Of a stretch of 64,000 nucleotides of DNA, positions 55,217-64,000 are shown one piece after another. The DNA is from Aureimonas sp. AU20 (GTDB lineage: Bacteria > Pseudomonadota > Alphaproteobacteria > Rhizobiales > Rhizobiaceae). The DNA lies in contig NZ_CP006367.1 in the NCBI RefSeq assembly GCF_001442755.1, positions 434,001-498,000 on the forward strand, given 5' to 3'. The notes under the pieces were generated by a model. That model was not told where the DNA came from. It saw only the letters and a list, made by a program, of their open reading frames with translations, and did not search any database. The translations under genes were made by a program, and so were the position numbers. Position 1 is the stretch's first letter. Each line of letters opens with the position of its first letter.

Positions 55217-56128
55217 TCAGCCGATGACCCGCGCCAGAGGCTCGGCTGCCGCGATCTCCTCCAGGCGGCGCAGGAAGAGGCGCAGGCCCCGGTCGCGGAT
55301 CTTCGAGGCGCGGAGCGTCAGGCCGAGTTCGCGGCAGAGCGGCGGGTCGAGAGGGCGGCAGATCGTGCCGGGGATGGGGTCGGCTAGCGCCAGACCGGGC
55401 AGGATCGAGGTGCCGAGCCCGCCTGCCACTATGCGCTTGATCGTCTCCACGCTGCCGAGTTCCATGATCGGGCGGGCAACAAGCCCGGCCTCGGCGAACC
55501 AGCGATCGAGCCCGCCCCGCGTGTGACCACCGGACTCGTAGAGGATCAGCGGCTCGGCCGCCATGGCACTTGGGGTCACGTGATCGGGCACGGCGGCACC
55601 GGCCGGAAATAGGGCCAAAAGCGGCTCGCGCATCAGAAGCGTCGTCTCCAGTGCCCGGCTAGACGGCGCGGGCAAGGTGACGAGACCGACATCGAGTTCC
55701 CCCGCCTCGACGCGCGGCAGGATGTCCACCGTGTTGCCGATGGCGACGGTGATGTCCAAGCCCGGCATGTCGTGCTTGAGAGCGGAGAGAACCGGCGGCA
55801 GGAGGAAGGTGCAGGCCGTGGCGCCCGTGCCGATGCGCAGCCGCCCGGCCTCCTCGCTGCCGAAGCGCGACACGGCCTCCACCGCGTCTTCCATCGCGGC
55901 GAGCGCCCGGCGTGCTGGCTCTAGCAGCGCCTCGCCCGCCGGGGTCGGCTGCGCCCGGCCCGCCGCGCGGTCGAGAACGCGCACGTCGAGCAGGCGCTCC
56001 AGCTCCTGCAATTGCTGGGAAACGGCGGGCTGGGTCAGGTGGAGACGCTTTGCGGCCAGTGACAGCGTGCCGGTTTCCACCACGGCCAAAAAGGTGCGCA
56101 GCTGCGACAGGCTCGGCCACTTCGCCAT
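55217..56128 (-). CDS. LysR family transcriptional regulator
   Basis: A 303-residue regulator. The N-terminal winged helix PSLSQLRTFLAVVETGTLSLAAKRLHLTQPAVSQQLQELERLLDVRVLDR is followed by a periplasmic-binding-like effector domain (RIGTGATACTFLLPPVLSALKHDMPGLDITVAIGNT). The binding domain resembles those of CbbR/CysB-like regulators but the effector is unknown. No divergent target operon is evident; parB converges on it. Confidence 0.93.
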   Translation of the reverse strand: MAKWPSLSQLRTFLAVVETGTLSLAAKRLHLTQPAVSQQLQELERLLDVRVLDRAAGRAQPTPAGEALLEPARRALAAMEDAVEAVSRFGSEEAGRLRIGTGATACTFLLPPVLSALKHDMPGLDITVAIGNTVDILPRVEAGELDVGLVTLPAPSSRALETTLLMREPLLALFPAGAAVPDHVTPSAMAAEPLILYESGGHTRGGLDRWFAEAGLVARPIMELGSVETIKRIVAGGLGTSILPGLALADPIPGTICRPLDPPLCRELGLTLRASKIRDRGLRLFLRRLEEIAAAEPLARVIG

Positions 56129-56152
56129 GAAGGAAGCCTCTTGGTAAGCCGG

Positions 56153-56593
56153 CTAATTCGCTTGCGAGGCGGCGGCCGGGACGGGGCAGCTGAGGTCCCC
56201 TTCCTCGCAGTTCGCGTAGCTTTCCAAGTGCTCGATCCGCTGCTCCGTCTCGGTCCTCAGGCAGTCTGCATGCACCATGGACTGGACGCTGCCGCCTTCG
56301 GTGGCGGAGGCGACGAAGTCGCATTCGGCGTCGCGAAAGGCGATCCAAGCACGCTGGGCGGAGACCAGCCTTGCCAGCCTGTCGTGGTCGCCGGCAAGCC
56401 GGTCCTTCAGCGTGCGATAAAGATCGTTCAGCTTGTGATCGACCTCGCTATAGGCGCGTCCCGCGCAAAAGTTGAGACTCGCCTGATCCTGCGCAGCCTC
56501 GCAGTCGAGCGCCCGGGCGGGCGCGGCGGTGAGCGTCAGCCCCAGCGTCAGGAGCAGGATGCTGGCGGGTCCCAGCGATGCGAAAGGGGGCAT
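56153..56593 (-). CDS. LprI-like (DUF1311) exported protein
   Basis: A 146-residue protein with a signal peptide (SILLLTLGLTLTAAPARA) and a DUF1311/LprI-like core: DCEAAQDQASLNFCAGRAYSEVDHKLNDLYRTLKDRL, RLARLVSAQRAWIAFRDAECDFVAS, CLRTETEQRIEHL. Five to six cysteines suggest disulphides in the periplasm. LprI proteins inhibit lysozyme in mycobacteria; the role here is unknown. Confidence 0.85.
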   Translation of the reverse strand: MPPFASLGPASILLLTLGLTLTAAPARALDCEAAQDQASLNFCAGRAYSEVDHKLNDLYRTLKDRLAGDHDRLARLVSAQRAWIAFRDAECDFVASATEGGSVQSMVHADCLRTETEQRIEHLESYANCEEGDLSCPVPAAASQAN

Positions 56594-56826
56594 GGCTTCG
56601 TCTCCTCGTCTGTTGGCGATCTCTCGGGGTGGTCAAGAGGATAAGGTCCGGCGCGCGCACGGGTCGATGGGGATGCGGGCCACGTTCACCGCTCAGTTGA
56701 GCCGCACTTTGGGCAGTTCGCGTCTCCACTACATTCGGTGAATTCGGCTTCTGGGAACGGACTCCATGTTTCCCGATCTTTCGCATTGTCCGGCGGCGAA
56801 GCCTGTCCGATTTGCCGGGATAGGCT

Positions 56827-57873
56827 CTAGCGTCGTCCGCGCGTGCGCAGCTTGGCCGCTTCCACGCTGATGTCGGTCAGCGTCCGGCGCATCACCGTGA
56901 CAGCCAGCGCGCTTTCGCGGCGCGAGAGGAGAATGTCGGCCTCGATGCGCTGGAGTGTGCTGGCAATGGCCTCGCCGGTCCAGGCCCCGAGCGCGGCTTC
57001 GAAGGCGGGCTTGCGGCGGAAATGCGGGCGGCGGCGCTCCACGGCGGCCGAGACGGTCGCGCCCCCCTCCTCCACCTCGGCGCGCATCAGCTGCAGCCCG
57101 TGGAAATGGCGCAAGAGCGCAGAATGAAGCTGGAAGGTCGAGGTGCCCGACGCCAGGAGGCGCTCGATCAGTTCGGGCAGCTTCTTCACCTCGCCCGAGG
57201 CGGCGGCGTCGATCGTCTCGTCCACCGTATCGGCCGACACATCGCCGACAATGGTCTCGACATCCTCCTCGGCGATCTGCCCCTTGCCGAGCGCGTAGAG
57301 GCAGAGCTTCTGCACCTCGCCGCGCGACGCCAAGCGATTGGCGCCCAGCCGGTCGCGCAGCGCCTCGCGCGCGGGACGGTCGATCGTCAGGTTGGCGGCG
57401 GCCAGTTCCTCGTCGATCATCCGGTCGAGCGCGCGCGCCTCGTCCTGGTAGCAGGGCAGCGCCATGGCGGCGCGCCCGCGCTCGATCTGCTGGCGCAGGG
57501 CGGCGGTCTTCTTCAGGTCCCCCGCCTCGATCACGATCGTCGCCCCGGCAGGCGGATCGGCGGCAAGGTCGGCCACGGCGTCGGCGAGGTTCTTGCCCGC
57601 GCCCGCGCCGCGCACGCGGATCAGCCGGCGCCCGCCGAAGAGCGACATCGTGCGCGCTTCGTCGAACAGTCGGCCGATGTCACGCTCGAGATCGTCGGCG
57701 TTCAGCACCACGGTGCTGAAGGGATCGGCGAGATCGGCCCCGCTGAGCTTGGCGACGGTCGCCGCGCGCTCCGACACCAGCCCCGGATCGGGGCCGTAGA
57801 GCAGCACCACGGGAAAGGACGTGTCGGGGCGCGACAGGAACGCCTCGACTTCGCCGGCCTTTTTCTGGGCCAT
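56827..57873 (-). CDS. holA: DNA polymerase III subunit delta HolA
   Basis: Clamp-loader subunit that opens the beta clamp. It begins FLSRPDTSFPVVLLYGPDPGLVSERAA and continues DIGRLFDEARTMSLFGGRRLIRVRGAG (clamp-binding region), ALRDRLGANRLASRGEVQKLCLYALG and the C-terminal collar domain. Full length, 348 aa. It is the last gene of leuS-lptE-holA, the standard order in alphaproteobacteria. Confidence 0.93.
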   Translation of the reverse strand: MAQKKAGEVEAFLSRPDTSFPVVLLYGPDPGLVSERAATVAKLSGADLADPFSTVVLNADDLERDIGRLFDEARTMSLFGGRRLIRVRGAGAGKNLADAVADLAADPPAGATIVIEAGDLKKTAALRQQIERGRAAMALPCYQDEARALDRMIDEELAAANLTIDRPAREALRDRLGANRLASRGEVQKLCLYALGKGQIAEEDVETIVGDVSADTVDETIDAAASGEVKKLPELIERLLASGTSTFQLHSALLRHFHGLQLMRAEVEEGGATVSAAVERRRPHFRRKPAFEAALGAWTGEAIASTLQRIEADILLSRRESALAVTVMRRTLTDISVEAAKLRTRGRR

Positions 57874-57901
57874 GTGCCCTGCCCTCGCCTCGCCCGCGCG
57901 C

Positions 57902-58471
57902 CTACTTGGTCACGACCGGCGCGCTGGTGGCGTCGCGCTGGAGCACGGGCGCCACCACGGCGAGAATGCGCTCGGCCACAGCCTTGCCGGCCTGCTCGCG
58001 CGCGTCGACCACCGCGCGCTCGGCGGCATAAAGCTGCTGCGTGCGGTCATAGGGCACCATGGCGAAGCGCTGGCCCTTGGTGAGCGAGACGCCGTCGCGA
58101 AGGCGCACGAGATCGTAGTCCACCGTCATGCGGTAGAGGCTGGCGGCGGGCGCGCCGGTGCCCGCTTCCAGCGAGGTGATCTGGTCGGACGCGGTGACGA
58201 CGGGGCGCAGCTCATAGAGCGGCTCGCGCACCGGATCGGCGCCGTTCAACGCATAGAGCATGGCGTTGCGGAAGACCTGGGCGGTGCGCGTTTGCGCCGG
58301 GGTGATGGAGATGCGCCCCTTCAGCCCGACCAGCGCGTTGGCGCGCGCGCCCGTGGCGGGGTCGAGATGCGTCGTGCCGTAGAGCGGACCGGCGGTGCAG
58401 CCGGCCAGGAGCCAGGCGGCTGCCACCAGCGGCAGGACTTTCAGCGAGCGGCGGACGCTAGACGACGACAT
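57902..58471 (-). CDS. lptE: LPS assembly lipoprotein LptE
   Basis: Plug of the LptD outer-membrane translocon for lipopolysaccharide. The signal ends AAAWLLAGC, a lipobox with Cys near residue 26, followed by [11 protein letters not shown]. The 189-residue length and TxxQxF-like helix ([16 protein letters not shown]) fit the alphaproteobacterial LptE. The start overlaps the leuS stop by 14 bp, and holA follows after 28 bp. Confidence 0.9.
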   Translation of the reverse strand: MSSSSVRRSLKVLPLVAAAWLLAGCTAGPLYGTTHLDPATGARANALVGLKGRISITPAQTRTAQVFRNAMLYALNGADPVREPLYELRPVVTASDQITSLEAGTGAPAASLYRMTVDYDLVRLRDGVSLTKGQRFAMVPYDRTQQLYAAERAVVDAREQAGKAVAERILAVVAPVLQRDATSAPVVTK

Positions 58472-61091
58472 TGACGATCCTCCCGGGCACCACGACGATC
58501 CGCTTGGGCGCGGCGCCGGCGAGCGCATCTTGCACGAAATCGAGCGCCAGGGTGGCCGCTTCGATCTCGCCCTTCTCGGCTTTCGCGGGAACGGTGATGT
58601 CGCCCCGCTTCTTGCCGTTGATCTGCACGGGCAGCACGATCTCGTCGTCGACGAGCAGCGCGGCGTCGATCGCCGGCCAGCCTTGCGCGGCACAGAGGCC
58701 GGGCTCGCCCAGCACCTGCCAGCATTCCTCCGCCAGATGCGGCATCATCGGCGCGACGAGGCGCACGAGGATGGAGAGGGATTCACGCGCGGCGACCCGC
58801 AGGCTGCTGTCGGCGGCCAGCGCCTCCGGCGTGAAGGCGGCGGACAGCGCGTTCACCAGCTCGTAGAGCCGCGCCACACCCTTGTTGAAGGCGAGCCGCT
58901 CGATATCGTCTCCGACGCCCGCCGCCGTGCGGTGCGCCGCCCGGCGGACGAGCTTGGCGGCGTCGCTCGGGGCGGCGTCCGTGTCCGCGCCGGCGGGCCC
59001 GAGATGCTCCGCCGTTTCGGCTACGAGGCGCCAGACGCGCTGGACGAAGCGATGCGCGCCCTCGGCGCCCGCCTCGGTCCAGATCACGTCGCGCTCAGGC
59101 GGCGAGTCGGACAGCATGAACCAGCGCGCCGTGTCGGCGCCGAGCGAGGCGATGATGTCGTCGGGGTCCACGACGTTCTTCTTGGACTTCGACATCTTCT
59201 CGATCGAGCCGATCTCGATCTCGGCCCCGGTGGACAGGCGCCTGGCGCGGCGCACCCCGTCCACTTCCTCAATCACCACGTCGGAAGGCGGCACCCACTC
59301 ACGGGCTCCGTCCCCCAGGGCGCGATAGGTCTCGTGCACCACCATCCCCTGCGTGAACAGGCCCTTGAACGGCTCGTCCAGATCGACATGGCCGGTGGCG
59401 CGCATCGCCCGCGTGAAGAAGCGGGAATAGAGAAGATGCAGGATCGCGTGCTCGATGCCGCCGATATACTGGTCCACCGGCAGCCAGGCATTGGCGATCT
59501 GCGGATCGGTCGGCTCGTTCGCGTGCGGGGCGGTGAAGCGCGCGAAGTACCAGGACGAGTCGACGAACGTGTCCATCGTGTCGGTTTCGCGCAGGGCCGG
59601 GCCGCCGCATTGCGGGCAGCTTGTCTGGCGCCAGGTCGGATGGCGGTCGAGCGGGTTGCCCGGCTTGTCGAAGTCGATGTCGTCGGGCAGGCGCACGGGC
59701 AGGTTTTCGCGCGCCTCGGGCACCACGCCGCAAGCCTCGCAATGGAGAACCGGTATCGGGCAGCCCCAGTAGCGCTGGCGCGACACGCCCCAGTCGCGCA
59801 GGCGGAAATTCACCTTGCGCTCCGCCTGCGGACGGCCGTTCAGCACCGCGCCCTCGAGGCGCCGGGCGACCTCGGCAAAGCCCTCTGCCGGCGTCATTCC
59901 GTCGAGGAAGCGCGAGTGGAACAGGCGGCCTTCGCCGTCATACGCCGTGTTTTCGACCGTGAAGGCATCCGCGTCCGCGCCCTCGGGCAGGACGACGGGG
60001 GTGACGGGCAGGTCGTATTTGCGGGCGAAGTCGAGATCGCGCTGGTCGTGCGCGGGGCAGCCGAAGATCGCGCCCGTGCCGTATTCCATCAAAACGAAAT
60101 TTGCGACATAGACCGGCAGCGTCCAGCCGGCGTCGAAAGGGTGCGCGACGGTGAGGCCCGTGTCGAAACCGCGCTTTTCCGCCGTTTCGATCTCGGCCGC
60201 CGAGGTGCCGCCGCGCTTCACGTCCTCGATGAAGGCGGCGAGCTCGGGATTGCTCGCGGCCGCCCGCTTCGCCAGCGGATGGTCGGCGGCGACCGCCAGG
60301 AAGCTCGCGCCGAACAGCGTATCGGGCCGCGTGGTGAAGACCTCGACTTCGGTCATGTCGGCGCTTGCCGAGCCCTCGGCCAGCGCCCAGCGGACCAAGA
60401 GACCTTCCGACTTGCCGATCCAGTTGCGCTGCATGGTGCGCACCTTTTCCGGCCAGCCGGGCAGGTGGTCCAGCGCGGCGAGCAGGTCGTCGGCATAGTC
60501 GGTGATGCGGAAGAACCACTGCGTCAGCTCGCGCTGCTCGACCAGGGCGCCCGAGCGCCAGCCGCGCCCGTCGATCACCTGTTCGTTGGCAAGCACGGTG
60601 TTGTCGACCGGGTCCCAGTTGACCTTGGACTTGCGGCGGTAGGCGAGGCCCTTCTCGAGCAGGTCGAGAAACAGCATCTGCTGGCGGTGGTAGTAGTCGA
60701 CGTCGCAGGTCGCGAACTCGCGCGACCAGTCGAGCGACAGGCCCATGCTTTTCAACTGCCCGCGCATGGTCGCGATGTTCTCGTAGGTCCACTTGGCCGG
60801 GTGGACCTTGTTCTGCATCGCGGCGTTCTCGGCGGGCATGCCGAACGCGTCCCACCCCATCGGGTGCAGGACGTTGAAGCCCTTGGCGCGCTTGTAGCGG
60901 GCGACCACGTCGCCCATCGCGTAGTTTCTGACATGGCCCATGTGGATGCGCCCCGAGGGATAGGGGAACATTTCCAGCACGTAGTATTTCTCGCCCGGCG
61001 CGTCGCTCCGCGTCTCGAACAGCGTCTCGGAAGCCCAGCGCTCCTGCCAACGGGGTTCTGCGGCGCGGGGATTGTATCGTTCGATGGCCAT
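58458..61091 (-). CDS. leuS: Leucyl-tRNA synthetase LeuS
   Basis: Class I synthetase charging tRNALeu. The HIGH-type motif is in [16 protein letters not shown] (near residue 50) and KMSKSK is near residue 625. The editing domain ([42 protein letters not shown]) is intact. The CxxC zinc-type motifs (LHCEACG; CPQCGG) are present. Length 877 aa is typical. It leads the minus-strand operon leuS-lptE-holA. Confidence 0.97.
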   Translation of the reverse strand: MAIERYNPRAAEPRWQERWASETLFETRSDAPGEKYYVLEMFPYPSGRIHMGHVRNYAMGDVVARYKRAKGFNVLHPMGWDAFGMPAENAAMQNKVHPAKWTYENIATMRGQLKSMGLSLDWSREFATCDVDYYHRQQMLFLDLLEKGLAYRRKSKVNWDPVDNTVLANEQVIDGRGWRSGALVEQRELTQWFFRITDYADDLLAALDHLPGWPEKVRTMQRNWIGKSEGLLVRWALAEGSASADMTEVEVFTTRPDTLFGASFLAVAADHPLAKRAAASNPELAAFIEDVKRGGTSAAEIETAEKRGFDTGLTVAHPFDAGWTLPVYVANFVLMEYGTGAIFGCPAHDQRDLDFARKYDLPVTPVVLPEGADADAFTVENTAYDGEGRLFHSRFLDGMTPAEGFAEVARRLEGAVLNGRPQAERKVNFRLRDWGVSRQRYWGCPIPVLHCEACGVVPEARENLPVRLPDDIDFDKPGNPLDRHPTWRQTSCPQCGGPALRETDTMDTFVDSSWYFARFTAPHANEPTDPQIANAWLPVDQYIGGIEHAILHLLYSRFFTRAMRATGHVDLDEPFKGLFTQGMVVHETYRALGDGAREWVPPSDVVIEEVDGVRRARRLSTGAEIEIGSIEKMSKSKKNVVDPDDIIASLGADTARWFMLSDSPPERDVIWTEAGAEGAHRFVQRVWRLVAETAEHLGPAGADTDAAPSDAAKLVRRAAHRTAAGVGDDIERLAFNKGVARLYELVNALSAAFTPEALAADSSLRVAARESLSILVRLVAPMMPHLAEECWQVLGEPGLCAAQGWPAIDAALLVDDEIVLPVQINGKKRGDITVPAKAEKGEIEAATLALDFVQDALAGAAPKRIVVVPGRIVNVVV

Positions 61092-61507
61092 TGCGGAAGA
61101 CGTCTCGTGCGGATGATGCGGGCGGGCGGGGGCGCCGAAGCGTGGCGCGGGGTGCGTCAGTCAATATTGCCTAAACCCGCCCGCGACAAGCCGCGCGCGC
61201 TCTTCACAAGGTGCCGCACAGGCCGCATAAAGCGCGGCGAAGGAGGCAGAAGCAGACGCGCGACGCCAGCCCGCGCCGCTGCGGAGGATGAGCCCCCGCA
61301 GCCGTGGCATCGGCTTTGTCTTCTTTGGGAGTGATGAGCGATGTGGCTGATACCGCTGAGCATCACGCTTGAGATGAAACGGACCCGGAGAGGCTGGCAA
61401 GCTATCCTCCGGATCCGCATACTCATCTAGGCGATGGGTGTCGGAGTTCCTGCTCCGGCACCCACTCCTCAACATAGAGAAAAACCGCCTTTTCTTCAAG
61501 GAATGTC
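61092..61507. other. Intergenic region between leuS and yggS with structured, lower-GC segment
   Basis: A 416-bp gap between divergent genes. The part 61320-61507 is lower in GC than the window. It holds a long stem (61380-61390 with 61407-61417) and a second hairpin (61435-61464). Both reading strands have short open frames here, but none matches a family I know. A leader RNA, small RNA gene or small ORF is possible. Confidence 0.5.
61380..61464. ncRNA. Candidate structured RNA (two hairpins), strand unknown
   Basis: Hairpin 1 pairs 61380-61390 (CGGACCCGGAG) with 61407-61417; it is fully paired (one G.U) if transcribed from the minus strand. Hairpin 2 pairs TGGGTGTCGGAG (61435-61446) with CTCCGGCACCCA (61453-61464) and is fully paired (one U.G) on the plus strand. 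I do not recognise a known RNA family. It could be a leader of leuS (minus) or yggS (plus), or an independent small RNA. Confidence 0.35.
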
Positions 61508-62176
61508 ATGAGCGAGACCGCCGTCGACCGCCTTCACGAAATCCGCGCCCGCATCCGCGAGGCGGAAGCTGAGGCCCGGCGCCCGGCGGGCAGCGTCCAA
61601 CTCGTCGCCGTGTCGAAGACCTTCGAGGCCGAGGAGATCCGCCCCGTGCTGGAGGCCGGGCAGCGCGTCTTCGGCGAGAACCGGGTGCAGGAAGCGCAGG
61701 GCAAGTGGCCGGCGCTGCGCGAGACCTTTCCCGATCTGGAACTCCACCTCATCGGCCCGCTCCAGTCCAACAAGACGGCCGAGGCTGTGGCGCTGTTCGA
61801 CGTGATCGAGACGGTGGACCGCGAGAAGATCGCCGCCGAGATCGCCAAGGAAATGCAGAAGCAGGGCAGGGCGCTTCGCCTCTATGTCCAGGTCAATATC
61901 GGCGAGGAAGCGCAGAAGGCCGGCATTCCGCCGCGCGAGGCGGTGGGTTTCGTCAAGCATTGCCGCGAGGCGCACGGCCTCGCGATCGAAGGGCTCATGT
62001 GCATTCCGCCCGCCGAGGAGCATCCCGGTCCCTACTTCGCGTTGCTCGAGAAGATCGCGGGCGAGGCGGGAGTGGAGAAGCTGTCCATGGGCATGTCCGG
62101 CGATTTCGAGCGCGCCATCCCCTTCGGCGCCACCAGCGTGCGCGTCGGCTCGGCGATCTTCGGCTCACGCTCGTAG
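61508..62176 (+). CDS. YggS family PLP homeostasis protein
   Basis: A 222-residue pyridoxal-phosphate binding protein (PLPBP) that buffers vitamin B6 and amino-acid pools. Schiff-base Lys is in VQLVAVSKTFEAEEI (near residue 37), followed by VFGENRVQEAQGKW, ELHLIGPLQSNKTAEAV, MGMSGDFERAIPFGATSVRVGSAIFG. These are the family signatures. AAGGAA precedes the ATG. Confidence 0.94.
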   Translation: MSETAVDRLHEIRARIREAEAEARRPAGSVQLVAVSKTFEAEEIRPVLEAGQRVFGENRVQEAQGKWPALRETFPDLELHLIGPLQSNKTAEAVALFDVIETVDREKIAAEIAKEMQKQGRALRLYVQVNIGEEAQKAGIPPREAVGFVKHCREAHGLAIEGLMCIPPAEEHPGPYFALLEKIAGEAGVEKLSMGMSGDFERAIPFGATSVRVGSAIFGSRS

Positions 62177-62204
62177 GCGGGAGCTTCGCGCGATTAGACG
62201 ACGC

Positions 62205-62825
62205 TCAGGCGCGGCTGCGGCCCCGGCTGCGCCAGAACCAGACGGCGCCGACGATGACGGCGAGGATCACCAGCGCGTCGGCCACGTGGAAGGCGGTCTT
62301 GACCCAGGGCGTGTCGTTCCAGTGCTCGCCGAGGCGCGCGCCGAGCCAGGCGAGGGCGTAGCACCAGAGAAACGAGCCGGTGAACGTGTAGAGGTGGAAG
62401 CGCCAGAGATTCATCCGCGCGATGCCGGCGGGCAGCGACAGGAAGGTGCGCACCACGGGCAGGAGGCGGCCGATGAAGATGGCGAGCGAGCCGTAGCGGG
62501 CGAAGAACCGGTCCGACAGCGCCAGCTCCTTGGTGCCCCAGTGCGCCCGGCGGATCAGCCGCTCCACGAAGGGCCGCCCGCCCCGCGCGCCGATCTCGTA
62601 GGCGAGATGCGAGCCGATATTGCAGCCGATCGCCCCGGCCAACGCTGCCGCCAGAAGGCTGAACTGCCCGGTCGAGGCGAGATAGCCGGCAAAGGGCATG
62701 ATGATCTCGGAGGGCAGCGGCAGGCAGGCCGACTCCAGCCCCATCAATACGGCGACGCCCACCAACCCGCCGGCTGACATGACAGCGACAAGGCTGGCGA
62801 CGAGGGGAGCAAGCACGGCTTCCAT
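62205..62825 (-). CDS. DedA family membrane protein
   Basis: A 206-residue inner-membrane protein of the DedA/SNARE-associated family (undecaprenyl-phosphate or phospholipid flippase relatives). Motifs are LESACLPLPSEIIMPFAGYLA, AGAIGCNIGSHLAYEIGARGG and FFARYGSLAIFIGRLLPVVRTFLSLPAGIARM (F/Y-x-R-F/L-x-P-x-x-R). Five to six hydrophobic segments. The ATG at 62825 has AAGGAT upstream. Confidence 0.92.
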   Translation of the reverse strand: MEAVLAPLVASLVAVMSAGGLVGVAVLMGLESACLPLPSEIIMPFAGYLASTGQFSLLAAALAGAIGCNIGSHLAYEIGARGGRPFVERLIRRAHWGTKELALSDRFFARYGSLAIFIGRLLPVVRTFLSLPAGIARMNLWRFHLYTFTGSFLWCYALAWLGARLGEHWNDTPWVKTAFHVADALVILAVIVGAVWFWRSRGRSRA

Positions 62826-63053
62826 GGAACGGCGATCCTTCACTGTCTCGCCCTGCCCGTAACAGAAATGTGAGCCGCTGTAACGACCGGCTTCTCGACG
62901 GGTGAGAGGTGCGCGCATCGCGCGTCGCCTCGCTGCCGCCCGGCCCGAACGGCCCACTCTCGATTTCGCCGATGCGAGAGCAATATTGGTCGCACTGCCG
63001 GCGCGTTTCCGGCCGCGTCGTTCGGGCGCGTGTTTTGTCAGGAGTGCGGCCGC

Positions 63054-64000
63054 GTGCAGAATCCCTTTTCCAGCTCCTCGTCCGGCCCCGCGCCCACGCC
63101 GGCCGCGACGCCGCGCCCGGTGGCCTATCGCACGGTGTCGATCGCGGCGATCGTGCTCGGGATGATCCTGGCCGTGGTGGTGTTCTCTTACGCCGCCACG
63201 GGCTTCTTCCTGATCTTCGCCTCGCTGCTGCTGGCGGCCATCTTCTGCGGCGTCGCGCGCCTGTTCCAGCGCCTCGGCCTGCCGCGCTGGGCCTCGCTGC
63301 TTCTGGTCTATCTCCTGACCTTCGCCATGATCCTCGCCCCCGTAGCCTGGGGCGGCATCGCGCTGGTGCAGGAGTTCAACAATCTTCTGGCCGGCGTGCG
63401 CGAGCAGGCCGACAAGCTCCTGCATTCGCTGCAGCAGATGGGCCTGCCGGTGGACCCCGGCTCCGGCTCGAAATCCTTCGAGGATCTCCTGCCCTCGGGC
63501 CTCGCCTCCTCGGCGGGGCAGGCACTGTTCGGCGCGCTGGGCGCGGTGGGCAATTTCTTCGTGGTGCTGTTCCTCGCTATCTTCGTGTCCTGGCAGCCGG
63601 GCGTCTACCGAGACGGGGTCGTCTCGCTGTTTCCCAAGGAGAAGCGCGCGCGCGTCTCGGCGGTTTTGAAGAAGGCCGCCCATTCGCTGATCCTCTGGGT
63701 GGCGGGCGACGCCATCTCCATGGCGCTGATCTTCACCGTCTCCTGGGCGGGCCTGCTTCTGATCGGCGTCAACAACGCCTTTCTCCTGGCGCTCCAGGCC
63801 GGCCTTCTCGCCTTCGTGCCGACCGTGGGCGCCTTCGTGGCGGGGGCGATCATCGTCCTGGCCGCGCTTGCGCAGGGCGTCGACATGGCGCTCTGGGCGC
63901 TCGGCCTCTACCTTCTTATTCAGGGCGTGGAAAGCAATGTCGCCCAGCCCATCGCCCAGCGCTACACGACCTCGCTGCCGCCGGCGCTCACGCTCGGCGC
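63054..64000 (+). CDS. AI-2E family transporter, partial (runs off the right edge)
   Basis: From a GTG at 63054 (AGGAG about 9 nt upstream) an open frame continues to the end of the window. It encodes VSIAAIVLGMILAVVVFSYAATGFFLIFASLLLAAIF, RLGLPRWASLLLVYLLTF, then LQAGLLAFVPTVGAFVAGAIIVLAALAQG and VESNVAQPIAQRYTTSLPP. These are typical of the AI-2E/UPF0118 permease family (for example YdiK, PerM, TqsA). Roughly 315 residues are visible; the last helix is beyond the window. Its substrate cannot be named. Confidence 0.88.
   Translation, partial: MQNPFSSSSSGPAPTPAATPRPVAYRTVSIAAIVLGMILAVVVFSYAATGFFLIFASLLLAAIFCGVARLFQRLGLPRWASLLLVYLLTFAMILAPVAWGGIALVQEFNNLLAGVREQADKLLHSLQQMGLPVDPGSGSKSFEDLLPSGLASSAGQALFGALGAVGNFFVVLFLAIFVSWQPGVYRDGVVSLFPKEKRARVSAVLKKAAHSLILWVAGDAISMALIFTVSWAGLLLIGVNNAFLLALQAGLLAFVPTVGAFVAGAIIVLAALAQGVDMALWALGLYLLIQGVESNVAQPIAQRYTTSLPPALTLG

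Noticed and set aside
58395..61334. Plus-strand open frame of 979 aa opposite leuS
   Set aside because: Antisense to a full-length leucyl-tRNA synthetase with all motifs intact; composition is typical of a mirror frame.
61325..61385. Hammerhead-ribozyme-like bases (TGATGA ... GAAAC) in the leuS-yggS gap
   Set aside because: The invariant CUGAUGA core is not matched and no consistent stems I-III could be drawn, so this is chance resemblance.

Overview
The window is a GC-rich chromosomal segment from an alphaproteobacterium, most likely of the order Hyphomicrobiales (Rhizobiales). An Aurantimonas/Aureimonas-like genome is my best guess, from gene order and GC content only. The gene order maf-aroE-coaE-dnaQ / (gap) / hemE-hemJ-rho, followed by mnmE-mnmG-rsmG-parA-parB and leuS-lptE-holA, is what surrounds chromosomal origins in this group. 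No rRNA, tRNA, CRISPR array, prophage or intact insertion sequence was found.

Layout. 1-8.3 kb: start of an aldo/keto reductase, two tandem paralogous lipoproteins, hslV, a long imperfect palindrome, then the histidine cluster hisB-DUF2628-hisH-hisA / (DUF4142 gene on the other strand) / hisF-hisE-coaA. 8.3-22 kb: accessory and regulatory genes (PilZ protein, epoxide hydrolase, periplasmic glucan protein, diguanylate cyclase, AlkB, LuxR-type regulator, hslU, MFS transporter, glutamine amidotransferase, Asp/Glu racemase with a divergent Lrp regulator, DUF1402 protein). 22-28 kb: an RND efflux pair with an unusually long adaptor. 28-36.3 kb: envelope and housekeeping genes mainly on the minus strand (xre, smr, mltA, timA; dnaQ, coaE, aroE, maf), with fxsA and secB on plus.

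36.3-37.3 kb: the likely chromosomal replication origin. It is a gene-free gap from which transcription diverges. It holds twelve GANTC (CcrM) methylation sites in 395 bp, a CtrA-type TTAACCAT half-site, DnaA-box-like 9-mers and a 74% AT stretch. 37.3-55 kb: a mostly plus-strand arm (hemE, hemJ, gluconokinase, rho, ybaK, mnmE, mnmG, rsmG, parA, parB). A perfect parS lies inside rsmG, and three degenerate parS-like sites lie further left at 5.7, 20.9 and 32.1 kb. 55-64 kb: LysR regulator, LprI-like protein, holA-lptE-leuS on minus, yggS, a DedA protein and the start of an AI-2E family transporter.

The least explained material is non-coding. It comprises a family of at least four terminal-inverted-repeat (MITE-like) elements between 36 and 47 kb, one of them touching the putative origin; a structured, lower-GC stretch between leuS and yggS; and a 247-bp nested palindrome between hslV and hisB. 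I see no clear new multigene system. The origin/segregation signals and the repeat family are the best targets for follow-up.
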